A DNA stretch of 64,000 nt, taken from contig NZ_CP108097.1 in assembly GCF_036194065.1 (NCBI RefSeq), forward strand, positions 1 through 64,000. Reading direction: 5' to 3'. The notes below the pieces were generated by a model. That model was not told where the DNA came from. It made no database searches and saw only the letters and a list, made by a program, of their open reading frames with translations. Positions 24,758 through 33,044 of this stretch are shown here, in pieces; position 1 is the first letter of the stretch; each line of letters begins with the position of its first letter. The DNA is from Streptomyces sp. NBC_00239. GTDB taxonomy: Bacteria > Actinomycetota > Actinomycetes > Streptomycetales > Streptomycetaceae. Position numbers and translations under genes: made by a program.

Positions 24758-25450
24758 ATGCCTAAGATCGCAGCCGACGGGCAGCACCTGACCGTCCTCA
24801 ACCTGTTCTCGACCGACGCTCCCGAGAAGCAGGTCAAGCTGCTTGCCGCGATGCGCGAGATCGTCGACTCCGCGGCGTACGAGGGCTGGATCTCCAGCAC
24901 GGTGCACGCGGGCCAGGACAAGCCGGGCACCGCCAACTTCATCCAGTGGCGCAGCACCGAGGACCTGGAGGTGCGCTACTCCGGCGAGGAGTTCAAGCAC
25001 CGCACGCTGCCGCTGTTCGGCGAGATCACCACCTCGATCCGGCTGCTCCAGAACGAGATCGCCTTCACCCAGCAGAAGCCGGGCCTGGACGTCACCGAGA
25101 TCTCCCCGGACCGCGACGACTACACGTCGATCGAGCTGTTCGGCGTCTCGGAGGACGAGCAGGAGCAGCTCGTCGACGCGCTCGGCACCGACTCGGAGTG
25201 GCTGGCCGAGGTCGACGGCTACCGCACCCACACCGTGCTGCGCGGCCTGCGCGCCCGCGGCATCGAGGGCAAGTTCGTCGTCGTCTACTCGCAGTGGGAC
25301 AGCAAGGAGGCGTTCGACGCCTTCCGCGCGGTGCCCGAGGCGGACCGCACCCCGGCGCGCCAGAAGGTCGACGCCCAGGTCACCGCCCTGTCGACCTGGC
25401 AGGACGCCAACACGTACCGCGTGGTCCACACCCGTTCCGCGGGCGAGTGA
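24758..25450 (+). CDS. Tandem ABM-domain oxygenase/cofactorless monooxygenase-like protein
   Basis: 230 residues with two antibiotic-biosynthesis-monooxygenase (ferredoxin-like) halves, about 10-100 and 115-215. Each opens with a beta strand (LTVLNLFST; YTSIELFGV) and contains a Trp-rich strand (NFIQWRS; VVYSQWDS). ABM proteins include cofactor-free quinone-forming oxygenases of type II PKS pathways (TcmH, ActVA-Orf6, JadG). A tandem form is less usual, and the halves may have one active and one structural site. AGAGAAGAG precedes ATG 24758. First gene of the rightward unit with the second cyclase and the PPTase. Confidence 0.82.
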   Translation: MPKIAADGQHLTVLNLFSTDAPEKQVKLLAAMREIVDSAAYEGWISSTVHAGQDKPGTANFIQWRSTEDLEVRYSGEEFKHRTLPLFGEITTSIRLLQNEIAFTQQKPGLDVTEISPDRDDYTSIELFGVSEDEQEQLVDALGTDSEWLAEVDGYRTHTVLRGLRARGIEGKFVVVYSQWDSKEAFDAFRAVPEADRTPARQKVDAQVTALSTWQDANTYRVVHTRSAGE

Positions 25451-25453
25451 CCT

Positions 25454-25513
25454 GCGGCCCCGGGCGGGGGTCCGGCCGGCTGTGCGGCAGCCGGAAACCC
25501 GCCCCCGGGCCGC
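25454..25513. terminator. Nested hairpin after the ABM gene
   Basis: GCGGCCC (25454-25460) pairs with GGGCCGC (25507-25513) around an inner hairpin, CCGGCTG (25476-25482) with CAGCCGG (25488-25494). It may weaken read-through into the cyclase gene 255 bp later. Nothing else is evident up to 25768. Confidence 0.5.
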
Positions 25514-25768
25514 TTACGGACACGGGCACCGCGCGCCCTGAGCGCGGCCGCGGACAGCTGACCCGAGCACGAGAGGTCTGCCGTCTCCCCCCACCGGCGG
25601 CCGCTCGCCCGCCGGAGTGCCGCTGCCGGGAATTCCCCACCCGGCGGCGGCATTTCCGGTTTTCGGACCCCGTCCGCGGACACCACCCGAAGATTTCCCA
25701 CGCGGGCGAGCGGGTCGCCCCCGGCGCCCCGGCTCCCCGTGCCCTTCGCAGGACGAGGAGTACCGAAC

Positions 25769-26725
25769 ATGCAGGATGCGGGCGTGCGCCGGACGGCGCA
25801 CGAGATCACCGTGGCGGTCCCGGCGGCCACGGTCCACCGGCTGATCGCCGACGTGGACAACTGGCCGCGGACCTTCCCCGACACCGTCCACGTCGCCCTG
25901 GAGGCGGCGCCCGAAGGTGAGCAGCGGCTGCGGATCTGGGAGGCCGCCGACGGCGGCGAGCCGCAGGTCCGTACGCTGCGCCGGATCGTCCAGGACGACG
26001 AACTGCGGGTCAATTTCGAGCAGTTGACGAACGAGCCGCCGGTGGCCTCACTGGGCGGCGCCTGGCTCGTGGAGCCGGCCGGCGAGGACTCCTCGCGGGT
26101 GCGGCTGCTGCACGAGTTCCGGGCGGCCGGCGAGGGCGCCGCGGCCGATGCGGTGCTCGACGCGATCGCCGTACGGGTCGGGCGCGAGGCGCAGGACACC
26201 CTCGCGGCGTTGAAGGAGAACGTGGAGGCCGTCCACGCCAGCGAGGACGTCACCTTCTCCTTCGAGGACACCGTCCACATCGACGGCAGCGCCAAGGACG
26301 TCTACGACTTCATCAACGAAGCCGACCTCTGGCACGAACGCCTCCCCCACGTCGCGACCGTCCGCCTCACCGAGGACACCCCCGGCCTCCAGACCCTCGA
26401 AATGGACACCCGGGCAAAAGACGGCTCCACCCACACCACCAAGTCCCACCGCGTGACCTTCCCCCACCACAAGATCGCCTACAAGCAGGTCACCCTCCCC
26501 GCCCTCATGACCCTCCACACCGGCTACTGGACCTTCCAGGAGACCGACAACGGCGTCAGCGCCTCCTCCCAGCACACCGTCACCCTCAACACCGCCAACA
26601 TCGCCCGCATCCTCGGCGACCAGGCCACCACCGCCGACGCCCGCGCCTACGTCCACCAAGCCCTCTCCACCAACAGCACCGCCACCCTCCACCACGCCAA
26701 GGCCTACGCGGAGAGCGGCCGCTGA
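25769..26725 (+). CDS. Didomain aromatase/cyclase (copy with duplicated C-terminal domain)
   Basis: 318 residues, two StAR-like (Bet v 1) domains, the ActVII/JadD/UrdL architecture. Domain 1 (about 10-145) opens HEITVAVPAATVHRLIADVDNWP; domain 2 (about 150-315) opens EDVTFSFEDTVHIDG. Codons from 26201 to 26713 (residues ~145-315) are a base-for-base copy of the C-terminal domain of the cyclase at 36161-37096, while domain 1 is clearly different. The copied part has a C-ending codon style unlike domain 1. ATG follows GAGGAG at 25755-25760. The TGA overlaps the ATG of the PPTase. Likely role: ring closure/aromatisation of the polyketide chain. Confidence 0.92.
   Translation: MQDAGVRRTAHEITVAVPAATVHRLIADVDNWPRTFPDTVHVALEAAPEGEQRLRIWEAADGGEPQVRTLRRIVQDDELRVNFEQLTNEPPVASLGGAWLVEPAGEDSSRVRLLHEFRAAGEGAAADAVLDAIAVRVGREAQDTLAALKENVEAVHASEDVTFSFEDTVHIDGSAKDVYDFINEADLWHERLPHVATVRLTEDTPGLQTLEMDTRAKDGSTHTTKSHRVTFPHHKIAYKQVTLPALMTLHTGYWTFQETDNGVSASSQHTVTLNTANIARILGDQATTADARAYVHQALSTNSTATLHHAKAYAESGR
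26201..26713 (+). repeat. 513-bp perfect inverted duplication, copy A
   Basis: Identical, as far as I can compare base by base, to the reverse complement of 36173-36685. Both are 513 bp, so there are no indels. It covers the whole C-terminal cyclase domain and stops abruptly on both sides. Confidence 0.93.
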
Positions 26726-27546
26726 TGGCGGTGGCGAACACGCTCTCCGTGGGCCACGGGGAGCTGGACGTATGGCTGCTGCCGCCCCCCGACTCACCGC
26801 GCGACGTGCCGGTGGGCGAACTGGACGCGAAGGAGATGCAGCGGGCCGAGGCCTACCGCCGGCCCGACGACCGGCGGATGTACACGGCGGCCCACGTCGG
26901 GCTGCGCAGGGTGCTCGCCGTCTACACCGGCATCGCACCGCACCTGCTGTGCATCACCGGCGAGAAGCACGACGGGCTGGGCGGCCGCAACGGCCGGCCG
27001 CGCGTCCTCGGGGTGCCCGGCGCCCCGCAGTTCTCGCTGTCGCACAGCCACGGGCTGGCGCTGGTGGCTGTGGCGGGCAGCCGGATCGGGGCCGACGTCC
27101 AGCGGATCCCCGACCCGGCGACCGCCGCGGCCTGCCTGCCCGCGCTGCACCCGGCGGAGCGGGCGGAGCTGGAGGAGCTCCACGGGTCCGAGCAGACGGT
27201 CGCCTTCGGGCGGCTGTGGACCCGCAAGGAGGCGTACCTCAAGGGGCTGGGCACCGGGCTGGCCCGGGGCGCGGACCTCGACTACCTGGGCGAGTACGAC
27301 GCCTCCCGGCGCCCCGAGGGCTGGGTGGTGGGCAACCTGCCGCTGTGCGCGAGCCATGTCGCGGCGGTCGCCGTGCTGGGCAGCGGGGACCGGCGCATCG
27401 TGATGCGGGCGGTGCCGGACACGCTGCTGTACGCGCGGGAGGCGGCTGAGCGGATTGCCGGGGTCGAGCCGGGGTTGCACACCGTGTTGCGTGACCTGCG
27501 GGGGCGGGGCGGGGCGGCCGCCGCCGCCGGGCGGGCCGTGGCCTGA
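26725..27546 (+). CDS. Sfp-type phosphopantetheinyl transferase
   Basis: 273 residues. The 4'-phosphopantetheinyl transferase core is visible: FSLSHSHGLALVAVA near 103-117, RIGADVQRIPD (usual GVDVE, here GADVQ) near 120, and the acid/base block LWTRKEAYLKGLGTGL near 164. It loads holo-ACP by transferring the CoA arm. The equivalent in jadomycin is JadM. ATG overlaps the cyclase stop (TGATG), so it is translated with it. A strong terminator follows at 27571-27606. Confidence 0.92.
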   Translation: MAVANTLSVGHGELDVWLLPPPDSPRDVPVGELDAKEMQRAEAYRRPDDRRMYTAAHVGLRRVLAVYTGIAPHLLCITGEKHDGLGGRNGRPRVLGVPGAPQFSLSHSHGLALVAVAGSRIGADVQRIPDPATAAACLPALHPAERAELEELHGSEQTVAFGRLWTRKEAYLKGLGTGLARGADLDYLGEYDASRRPEGWVVGNLPLCASHVAAVAVLGSGDRRIVMRAVPDTLLYAREAAERIAGVEPGLHTVLRDLRGRGGAAAAAGRAVA

Positions 27547-27570
27547 GCGGCCTGCTCCGCCGCAACGCGC

Positions 27571-27606
27571 CGAGGGGCCGGACTTCCTGAGAAGTCCGGC
27601 CCCTCG
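27571..27606. terminator. Strong terminator hairpin
   Basis: GAGGGGCCGGACTTC (27572-27586) pairs perfectly with GAAGTCCGGCCCCTC (27591-27605), extended by one more pair, with a 4-nt loop. It follows the PPTase gene by 25 bp. Confidence 0.9.
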
Positions 27607-27785
27607 GGCGTGCGGGTGGCCGTACGGCGTTTGCGGCGCGGGGATTGGGCCCGAGCCCACTCCGGCCTCGCCGGTGCCTTGGGGCGCAACCCCCAGCCTT
27701 GTCGGCGCTGCGTGCGGGAAATCCAGCCTCGCCGGCGTTTGAGGCGCGGGGTTTGGGGCTGAGCCCCAAGCAACCCGGCTGACGC

Positions 27786-28137
27786 CGGGCACCGGGCTCC
27801 GCCCGGACCCGCTCCTCAAACGCCGGAGGGGCTGAAGATGCGCGGGGTCGCCGGGCTCTGCCCGGGCCCGCTCCTCAAACGCCGGAGGGGCTGAAGATGC
27901 GCGGGGTCGCCGGGCTCCGCCCGGGCCCGCTCCTCAAACGCCGGAGGGGCTGAAGATGCGCGGGGTCGCCGGGCTCCGCCCGGGCCCGCTCCTCAAACGC
28001 CGGAGGGGCTGAAGATGCGCGGGGTCGCCGGGCTCTGCCCGGGCCCGCTCCTCAAACGCCGGAGGGGCTGAAGATGCGCGGGGTTGCCGGGCTCTGCCGG
28101 GGCCCGCTCCTCAAACGCCGGAGGGGCTGAAGATGCG
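27786..28137. repeat. 59-bp tandem repeat, six copies
   Basis: CTCCTCAAACGCCGGAGGGG recurs at 27812, 27871, 27930, 27989, 28048 and 28107, exactly 59 bp apart. Each is joined to GCTGAAGATGCGCGGGG and a CCGGGCTCTGCCCGG hairpin. Copies differ by one or two bases. The unit contains a variant of the dispersed CTCAAACGCCGG element. Confidence 0.92.
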
Positions 28138-28153
28138 GGTTGCAGGTGGCGGG

Positions 28154-28384
28154 TCAGGCGGCGGAGTGCCAGGTTCGGGGGCCTTCGAAGCCGGGTACGC
28201 GGTCGGGGCGGCGCCAGCGGGCGGAGGCCTGGTGGCGGCGGGCCAGGTCGTCGGTGCCGGCGCCGGGGCCGGCGCCGCGGGCGAGCAGGACGGCCGTGAG
28301 GGCGGCGAGTTCCTCCGGGGAGGGGTCGCCCTTGACGACGCGCAGCAGGTCCACGGGTGCGGCGGGCTGTCCGTTCTCGTTCAC
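28154..28384 (-). CDS. Acyl-CoA carboxylase epsilon subunit
   Basis: 76 residues. Short acidic/Pro start, then VDLLRVVKGDPSPEELAALTAVLLAR (residues ~11-36), the signature of the actinobacterial AccE/PccE stabilising subunit. The Trp/His-rich tail (RWRRPDRVPGF) is also typical. It lies 16 bp after the beta subunit gene, so it is co-transcribed. It should strengthen the complex of the beta subunit here with the biotin-carrying subunit at 41541. Confidence 0.92.
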   Translation of the reverse strand: MNENGQPAAPVDLLRVVKGDPSPEELAALTAVLLARGAGPGAGTDDLARRHQASARWRRPDRVPGFEGPRTWHSAA

Positions 28385-28400
28385 GGTGTGCTCCTCACGT

Positions 28401-29972
28401 CTACTGGGGCGGGTTGCCGTGCTTGCGGCGGGGCAGGTCGGCGTGCTTGGAGGCGAGCATCGCGAGCGAGCGGGCGAGGACCTGGCGGGTCTCGGCGGGG
28501 TCGATGACGTCGTCGACCAGGCCGCGCTCGGCCGCGTAGTACGGGTGGACGAGCTCGCGCTTGTACTGGTCGATCTTCTCCTGGCGCATCGCGTCCGGAT
28601 CGTCGGCGGCGGCGATCTCGCGGCGGAAGACGACGTTGGCGGCGCCTTCCGCGCCCATCACGGCGATCTCGTTGGTGGGCCAGGCCAGCGCGATGTCGGC
28701 GCCGATGGACCGGGAGTCCATGACGATGTACGCGCCGCCGTAGGCCTTGCGCAGCACCACCGAGACGCGCGGGACGGTGGCGTTGCAGTACGCGTACAGC
28801 AGCTTGGCGCCGCGGCGGATGATTCCCTCGTGCTCCTGGTCGACGCCGGGCAGGAAGCCGGGCACGTCCACGAGGGTGACCAGCGGGATGTTGAAGGCGT
28901 CGCAGAACTGCACGAACCGCGCGCCCTTCTCGCTGGCGCGGATGTCCAGGACGCCGGCCATCGCGGCGGGCTGGTTGGCGACGATGCCGACCGTGTGGCC
29001 GTCGATGCGGGCCAGGCCCACGACGATGTTCTGCGCCCAGGCCGCGTGCACCTCCATGAACTCGCTGTCGTCGACGAGTTCCTCGATGACCCCGCGGATG
29101 TCGTACGAGCGGTTGCCGTCGGCGGGGACCAGGTCGTGCAGGGCCTCGCAGGGGCGGTCGGCGGGGTCGCCGGTGCGGGCGGCCGGCGGCAGCTCGCGGT
29201 TGTTGGAGGGGAGCAGCGAGATCAGGTAGCGGACCTCGGCCAGGCAGGTCTCCTCGTCGTCGTAGACGAAGTGCGCGACGCCGGAGGTGCCGGCGTGCAC
29301 GTCGGCGCCGCCGAGGCCGTTCTGGCTGATCTCCTCGCCGGTCACGGCGCGGACCACGTCCGGGCCGGTGATGAACATCTGGGAGATGTCGCGGACGGCG
29401 AAGATGAAGTCGGTCAGGGCCGGGGAGTACGCGGCGCCGCCGGCGCAGGGGCCGAGCATCACGGAGATCTGCGGGATGACCCCGGAGGCCTTGGTGTTGC
29501 GCTGGAAGATGCCGCCGTACCCGGCGAGCGCGGAGACGCCCTCCTGGATGCGGGCGCCCGCGCCGTCGTTCAAGGAGACCAGCGGGGCACCGGCCGCGAT
29601 GGCCATGTCCATGATCTTGTGGATCTTCGCGGCGTGGGCCTCGCCCAGCGCGCCGCCGAAGACCCGGAAGTCGTGGGCGTAGACGAAGACCGTGCGGCCC
29701 TCGACGGTGCCCCAGCCGGTGACCACGCCGTCGCCGTACGGCTTCTTCGCCTCCAGCCCGAAGCCGGTGGCCCGGTGCCGGCGCAGCGACTCCACCTCGG
29801 CGAAGCTGCCCTTGTCCAGCAGCAGGGTGATCCGCTCGTGGGCGGTCAGCTTGCCCTTGGCGTGCTGGCGTTCGGTGGCCCGGGGGTCCAGGCCGTGGCG
29901 GGCCTCGTCCTTGCGGGCCTGGAGCTCGGTGAGGCGTTCGGTGAGCCGGGCCTCGGGTGTCGCGGGCGGCAT
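28401..29972 (-). CDS. Acyl-CoA carboxylase beta (carboxyltransferase) subunit
   Basis: 523 residues, AccB/PccB family. The N-terminal carboxyltransferase half holds FGGALGEAHAAKIHKIMD and GAGARIQEGVSALAGYG with the oxyanion-hole glycines (~150-165). The C-terminal half holds ADVHAGTSGVAHFV and KAYGGAYIVMDSRSIGAD. It transfers carboxyl from biotin to acetyl- or propionyl-CoA. Together with 41541 it would supply malonyl-CoA to the minimal PKS; the jadomycin equivalent is JadN. A direct decarboxylase-like role in tailoring has been proposed for such proteins and cannot be excluded. Confidence 0.93.
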   Translation of the reverse strand: MPPATPEARLTERLTELQARKDEARHGLDPRATERQHAKGKLTAHERITLLLDKGSFAEVESLRRHRATGFGLEAKKPYGDGVVTGWGTVEGRTVFVYAHDFRVFGGALGEAHAAKIHKIMDMAIAAGAPLVSLNDGAGARIQEGVSALAGYGGIFQRNTKASGVIPQISVMLGPCAGGAAYSPALTDFIFAVRDISQMFITGPDVVRAVTGEEISQNGLGGADVHAGTSGVAHFVYDDEETCLAEVRYLISLLPSNNRELPPAARTGDPADRPCEALHDLVPADGNRSYDIRGVIEELVDDSEFMEVHAAWAQNIVVGLARIDGHTVGIVANQPAAMAGVLDIRASEKGARFVQFCDAFNIPLVTLVDVPGFLPGVDQEHEGIIRRGAKLLYAYCNATVPRVSVVLRKAYGGAYIVMDSRSIGADIALAWPTNEIAVMGAEGAANVVFRREIAAADDPDAMRQEKIDQYKRELVHPYYAAERGLVDDVIDPAETRQVLARSLAMLASKHADLPRRKHGNPPQ

Positions 29973-30040
29973 CTTCGGGTCTCCTGTCGGGTGGGTGGCG
30001 GGGCGGCGGGGCGGGCTGCGGACGCGTGAGCGGTCCGGGC

Positions 30041-30394
30041 TCAGACGCCCGCGGGGGCCGGTTCGAGGTGCTTGGCGAGCAGTTCGGCGAGGCCGGTGAC
30101 CGTACCGTCGAGTAGGTCTTCGGCGGCCAGCGGGACGCTCAGGTCCCGCTGGATCCCGCGGACCAGGCTCTCGGCGTTGAGCAGGTCCAGTCCCTGGTTG
30201 CGCAGGGGCTGGTGGGGGCCGGTGCGGTGGCCCGGCGGCACCTGGAGGAGCTGGTCCAGGTGCAGGCGCAGGCAGTGGGCGAGGGTGGCGGTGCGCAGCT
30301 CGGGGCTCATGGCCCGCAGGTCGCGCAGGGCGGGCAGGTGCCCGAGGGTGCCGTTCGCCGTGCCGTGGGCGCTCTGGGCGGTGTCGTCGGTCAT
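30041..30394 (-). CDS. Acyl-carrier-protein-like protein lacking the carrier serine
   Basis: 117 residues. Residues ~28-112 follow the modular-PKS type ACP pattern: a first helix SPELRTATLAHCLRLHLDQL, then LRNQGLDLLNAESLVRGI where GxDSL is expected, then LSVPLAAEDLLDG and a last helix. The phosphopantetheine Ser position is Leu71 (codon CTG at 30182-30184), so it cannot be loaded in the usual way. The frame is intact, with a good ribosome context, and the start overlaps the exporter stop (ATGA), so it looks maintained, not decayed. A scaffold, docking or regulatory role is possible. The true function is unknown. Confidence 0.7.
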   Translation of the reverse strand: MTDDTAQSAHGTANGTLGHLPALRDLRAMSPELRTATLAHCLRLHLDQLLQVPPGHRTGPHQPLRNQGLDLLNAESLVRGIQRDLSVPLAAEDLLDGTVTGLAELLAKHLEPAPAGV

Positions 30395-31830
30395 GTCTGT
30401 CGCTGCCTTTCGTCGGGTGCGGGCCGGCCCGCCCGGTGGTGTGTCGGCCCGTCAGGGCCGACTGTCCGGGCGGGCGGAAGAGGCGGGAGCGCGAGCGGCT
30501 TGAGCGGATCTGAGGCGGCCCCGTGTCCGGCCTCGAGCGCGGGCGCCGGAGCAGCCGCCGGGGCGGCCGGCGGGGCGGGCACGGGAGCGGCCGCCGGGGC
30601 GGGTGTGGCGGGGCGGCGGCGGGTGGTGGCCGGCCAGGCGGCCAGGGCCGCGGCGAGCGAGACCAGGCCGCCCGCGGTCAGGCCCCAGCGGGCGCCGTGG
30701 CGGGCGCTGAGCCAGCCCACGAACAGGGCGCCCAGGGGGGTGAGACCTTGCAGGATCAGCGTGTACAGGGCCATCACCCGGCCGCGCAGCCGCGGGTCGG
30801 TGCCGAGCTGGATGCGGTGGTTGGCGGCCTGCGCGAAGTAGATGCTCGCGAAGCCGGTCAGGGCGAGGAGGACGGCCGCCGAGACGTAGCCGGGTGCCCC
30901 GCCGGCGGCCGCCTCCAGGACGCCGAACGCGAGGGCGGAGCCGGTGACCGTACGGGCGGCGGGCCGGCTGCGGCGGCCGGTGGTGGCGAACGCGGCGGCC
31001 AGCGAGCCGGTCGCGAAGGCGGTGGTGAGCAGGCCGAAGGCGGTGGCGTCGGCGTGGAAGACGGTTTTGGCGAGCAGCGGCAGGGTCAGCTGGAAGTTGA
31101 AGCCGAACAGGCCGACGACCGCCACCAGGCCCAGCGTGACGACCAGGTCGGGCCGGGTGCGTACGTACCGCAGGCCGTCGCGGATGCCGGTGCCGCGGCC
31201 GGCGGGCGGGGTGAGGTGCAGCTCGGCGGGGCGGATCGCGCGCAGCCCGGCGACGGTGGCCAGGTAGCTGGCGGCGTTGAGGGCCAGCGCCCAGCCGGTG
31301 CCGGCGACGGAGATGAGCACCCCGGCGAGGGCGGGGCCGGTGACCCGCGCGATGTTGAAGTAGGCGGCGCTGAGCGCGGAGGCGTTGGGCAGCAGGTCGG
31401 GGCCGACGAGCTCGCCGACGAACGCCATCCGCGCCGGCACCTCGAAGGCGTTGACGGTGCCCAGGCCCAGGGCGAACAGGTACAGCTGCCAGAGCTGGAC
31501 CGCGTCGGCGAGGACGAGGACGGCCAGCGCCAGGGCGAGCGCGCCGGAGGCGAGGTTGGCGAGGACCAGCAGCTGCCGTTTGGGGCGGCGGTCGGCGAGC
31601 CGGCCGCCGTGCAGGGTGAGCAGCAGCATGGGCGTGAACTGGAGGGCGGTGAGGGTGCCGAGGGCGCCGGCGGAGTCTCCCGTCAGGTCGAGGACCAGCC
31701 AGTCCTGGGAGACCACCGCCATCCAGGTGCCGGCCACCGAGACGGTCTGTCCGGCGGCGAACAGCCGGAAGTTGCGCACGGCGAGGGAGCGCAGGGGCCG
31801 CGGGTACGTCCGGGGACGTGTCGTCTCCAT
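30391..31830 (-). CDS. MFS exporter (enterobactin-exporter-like, 10-12 TM)
   Basis: 479 residues. About 11 membrane helices in the first ~400, with GGRLADRRPKRQ (motif A) near 75-86 and an Arg-rich loop RLRGRVMALYT near 345. The C-terminal ~75 residues are an Ala/Pro-rich repetitive tail and probably disordered. Second exporter of the cluster, embedded in the PKS operon. Stop overlaps the ACP-like gene by 4 bp; start lies 12 bp from the hydrolase stop. Confidence 0.9.
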   Translation of the reverse strand: METTRPRTYPRPLRSLAVRNFRLFAAGQTVSVAGTWMAVVSQDWLVLDLTGDSAGALGTLTALQFTPMLLLTLHGGRLADRRPKRQLLVLANLASGALALALAVLVLADAVQLWQLYLFALGLGTVNAFEVPARMAFVGELVGPDLLPNASALSAAYFNIARVTGPALAGVLISVAGTGWALALNAASYLATVAGLRAIRPAELHLTPPAGRGTGIRDGLRYVRTRPDLVVTLGLVAVVGLFGFNFQLTLPLLAKTVFHADATAFGLLTTAFATGSLAAAFATTGRRSRPAARTVTGSALAFGVLEAAAGGAPGYVSAAVLLALTGFASIYFAQAANHRIQLGTDPRLRGRVMALYTLILQGLTPLGALFVGWLSARHGARWGLTAGGLVSLAAALAAWPATTRRRPATPAPAAAPVPAPPAAPAAAPAPALEAGHGAASDPLKPLALPPLPPARTVGPDGPTHHRAGRPAPDERQRQT

Positions 31831-31842
31831 GGGCTCTGCCGG

Positions 31843-32790
31843 TCAGCCGGCCGCGCCGGCGCGCGCCAGGCACTCCTCCAGGAACGCGAGGGCGCGCAGG
31901 TGGTAGGAGCGGGCGACCCAGCCGAGGCTGATGTTGTGGCCGGCGTCGGGCTGCCGGTCGACGGTGACGAACGGCGCGGCGCCGAACAGGCCGGCGAGGC
32001 CGTCGAGGTCGTCCTCGCCGTGCCGCCACCACAGTTCGTGTTCGGCGAAGGTGAGCCGTACGGGGACGGTGACGGCGGCCGCGGCGGTGGTGAAGCTCTC
32101 GGGCCAGCGGGCGGCCTCGGCGCGCTCGCGCACGGGCATGGGGGCGACGAGGGCGGCCGCGTCGCGGAAGGTGTTGGGCGGGTAGAAGCGCAGGGCGCCC
32201 CAGTTGCGCTTCCAGTGGCTGTGCACGTGGGGGTCGCGGTGGTCGCCGGGGTCGACGGCGTAGTCGCGGCCGCAGCCGTTGATGTCGAGGCCGAGCAGGG
32301 GCGGGGCGGCGGGGGCGTTAACGGCGTTAACGCCGTTAACGCCGGCGCCTCGCGGGCGGGCCCGGTCGGCGGCGTAGGTGAGGGCGAGTTTGCCGCCGAA
32401 GGAGTGCGCGACGAGGAACAGCCCGGCGCCGGTCGGGAAGCGGCCGGCGAGGTGGGTGAGGGCCGCGGTGAGGGTGGCGGACTGCTCGGCGAGGCTCTGG
32501 CCGCGGGGCAGCCGGGCGGCGGAGAGCCCGTAGCCGGGGCGGTCGACGGAGACGACGGTGTAGCCGAGGCGGGCGCCGAGGGTCAGCAGGGAGACGTCGG
32601 GGTGGGCCTGCCCGTCGAAGTAGCCGGCGCTCATGCCGCCGCCGTGGACGGCGACGATGGTGGCGCGGGGCGGTCCGGCGGGCTGGGCGATGAGCGCGGA
32701 CAGGGTGATGTCGCCGGCGTCCAGCGTGACGGGGCGGACGCCGGGGGACATCGACGGGGCGACGACCGGGGCGATGGTGGGGGCGCTCAT
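31843..32790 (-). CDS. Alpha/beta hydrolase
   Basis: 315 residues. IVAVHGGGMSAGYFDG near 46-61 gives the oxyanion hole, the nucleophile elbow LVAHSFGGKLAL lies near 128-139, and the catalytic His is in DAGHNISLGW near 285. An insert around residues 150-160 reads NGVNAVN and is encoded by a perfect 30-bp palindrome (32314-32343). It may hydrolyse an ester/lactone or release the polyketide; the substrate is unknown. It lies between FAD monooxygenase and exporter genes in the operon. Confidence 0.85.
   Translation of the reverse strand: MSAPTIAPVVAPSMSPGVRPVTLDAGDITLSALIAQPAGPPRATIVAVHGGGMSAGYFDGQAHPDVSLLTLGARLGYTVVSVDRPGYGLSAARLPRGQSLAEQSATLTAALTHLAGRFPTGAGLFLVAHSFGGKLALTYAADRARPRGAGVNGVNAVNAPAAPPLLGLDINGCGRDYAVDPGDHRDPHVHSHWKRNWGALRFYPPNTFRDAAALVAPMPVRERAEAARWPESFTTAAAAVTVPVRLTFAEHELWWRHGEDDLDGLAGLFGAAPFVTVDRQPDAGHNISLGWVARSYHLRALAFLEECLARAGAAG
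32314..32343. repeat. 30-bp perfect palindrome inside the hydrolase gene
   Basis: Three GTTAAC hexamers linked by GGC/GCC make a self-complementary 30-mer (starts GGCGTTAACG, ends CGTTAACGCC). It is locally AT-rich in a GC-rich gene and keeps the frame. Possibly an inserted small element or a binding site. Confidence 0.9.
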
Positions 32791-33044
32791 GCGGTACCGC
32801 CCCGGGGGCGGGTGGTGGGGCGGCGGGTCATTGTTCCTCCTGGTGCGGGTACGTACGTGCGGGCCTGGCCGGGCCGGGCCTTTCGGGGCTCCGCCCCGGA
32901 CCCCGCGCCTCAAACGCCGGCGGGGCTGGGTTTCGCCCGGCCAGGCCAGGGCTGTGGCGGGGACGGCGCCTCGAACGGCGGTGATCCAGCCTCGCCGGCG
33001 TTTGAGGCGCGGGTGCGGGGCTGGGATGCGCCTCAGGTGGGTGG
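32791..33044. repeat. Intergenic pair of inverted dispersed elements
   Basis: CGCCTCAAACGCCGGCGGGG (32903-32922, continuing CTGG) and its reverse complement CCAGCCTCGCCGGCGTTTGA (32986-33005, continuing GGCGCG) face each other across ~60 bp. They could form a long hairpin in the transcript between the FAD monooxygenase and the hydrolase. No gene. Confidence 0.75.

Larger units (their letters stand above)
27547..28153. other. Intergenic repeat block between convergent units
   Basis: No gene. It contains the terminator at 27571-27606, one reversed dispersed element (27720-27750), hairpins of CCGGGCTC-type, and a six-copy 59-bp tandem array (27786-28137). Confidence 0.8.

Noticed and set aside
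22709..25429. Antiporter as one 906-codon protein
   Set aside because: The upstream part is antisense to the ABM gene and out of any known domain. The GTG at 24076 overlapping the NTF2-like stop gives a family-length antiporter.
30041..30394. Treating the ACP-like gene as a pseudogene
   Set aside because: The frame is intact, coupled to its neighbour and has no stop or frameshift. Only the carrier Ser is replaced, so it is kept as a gene.
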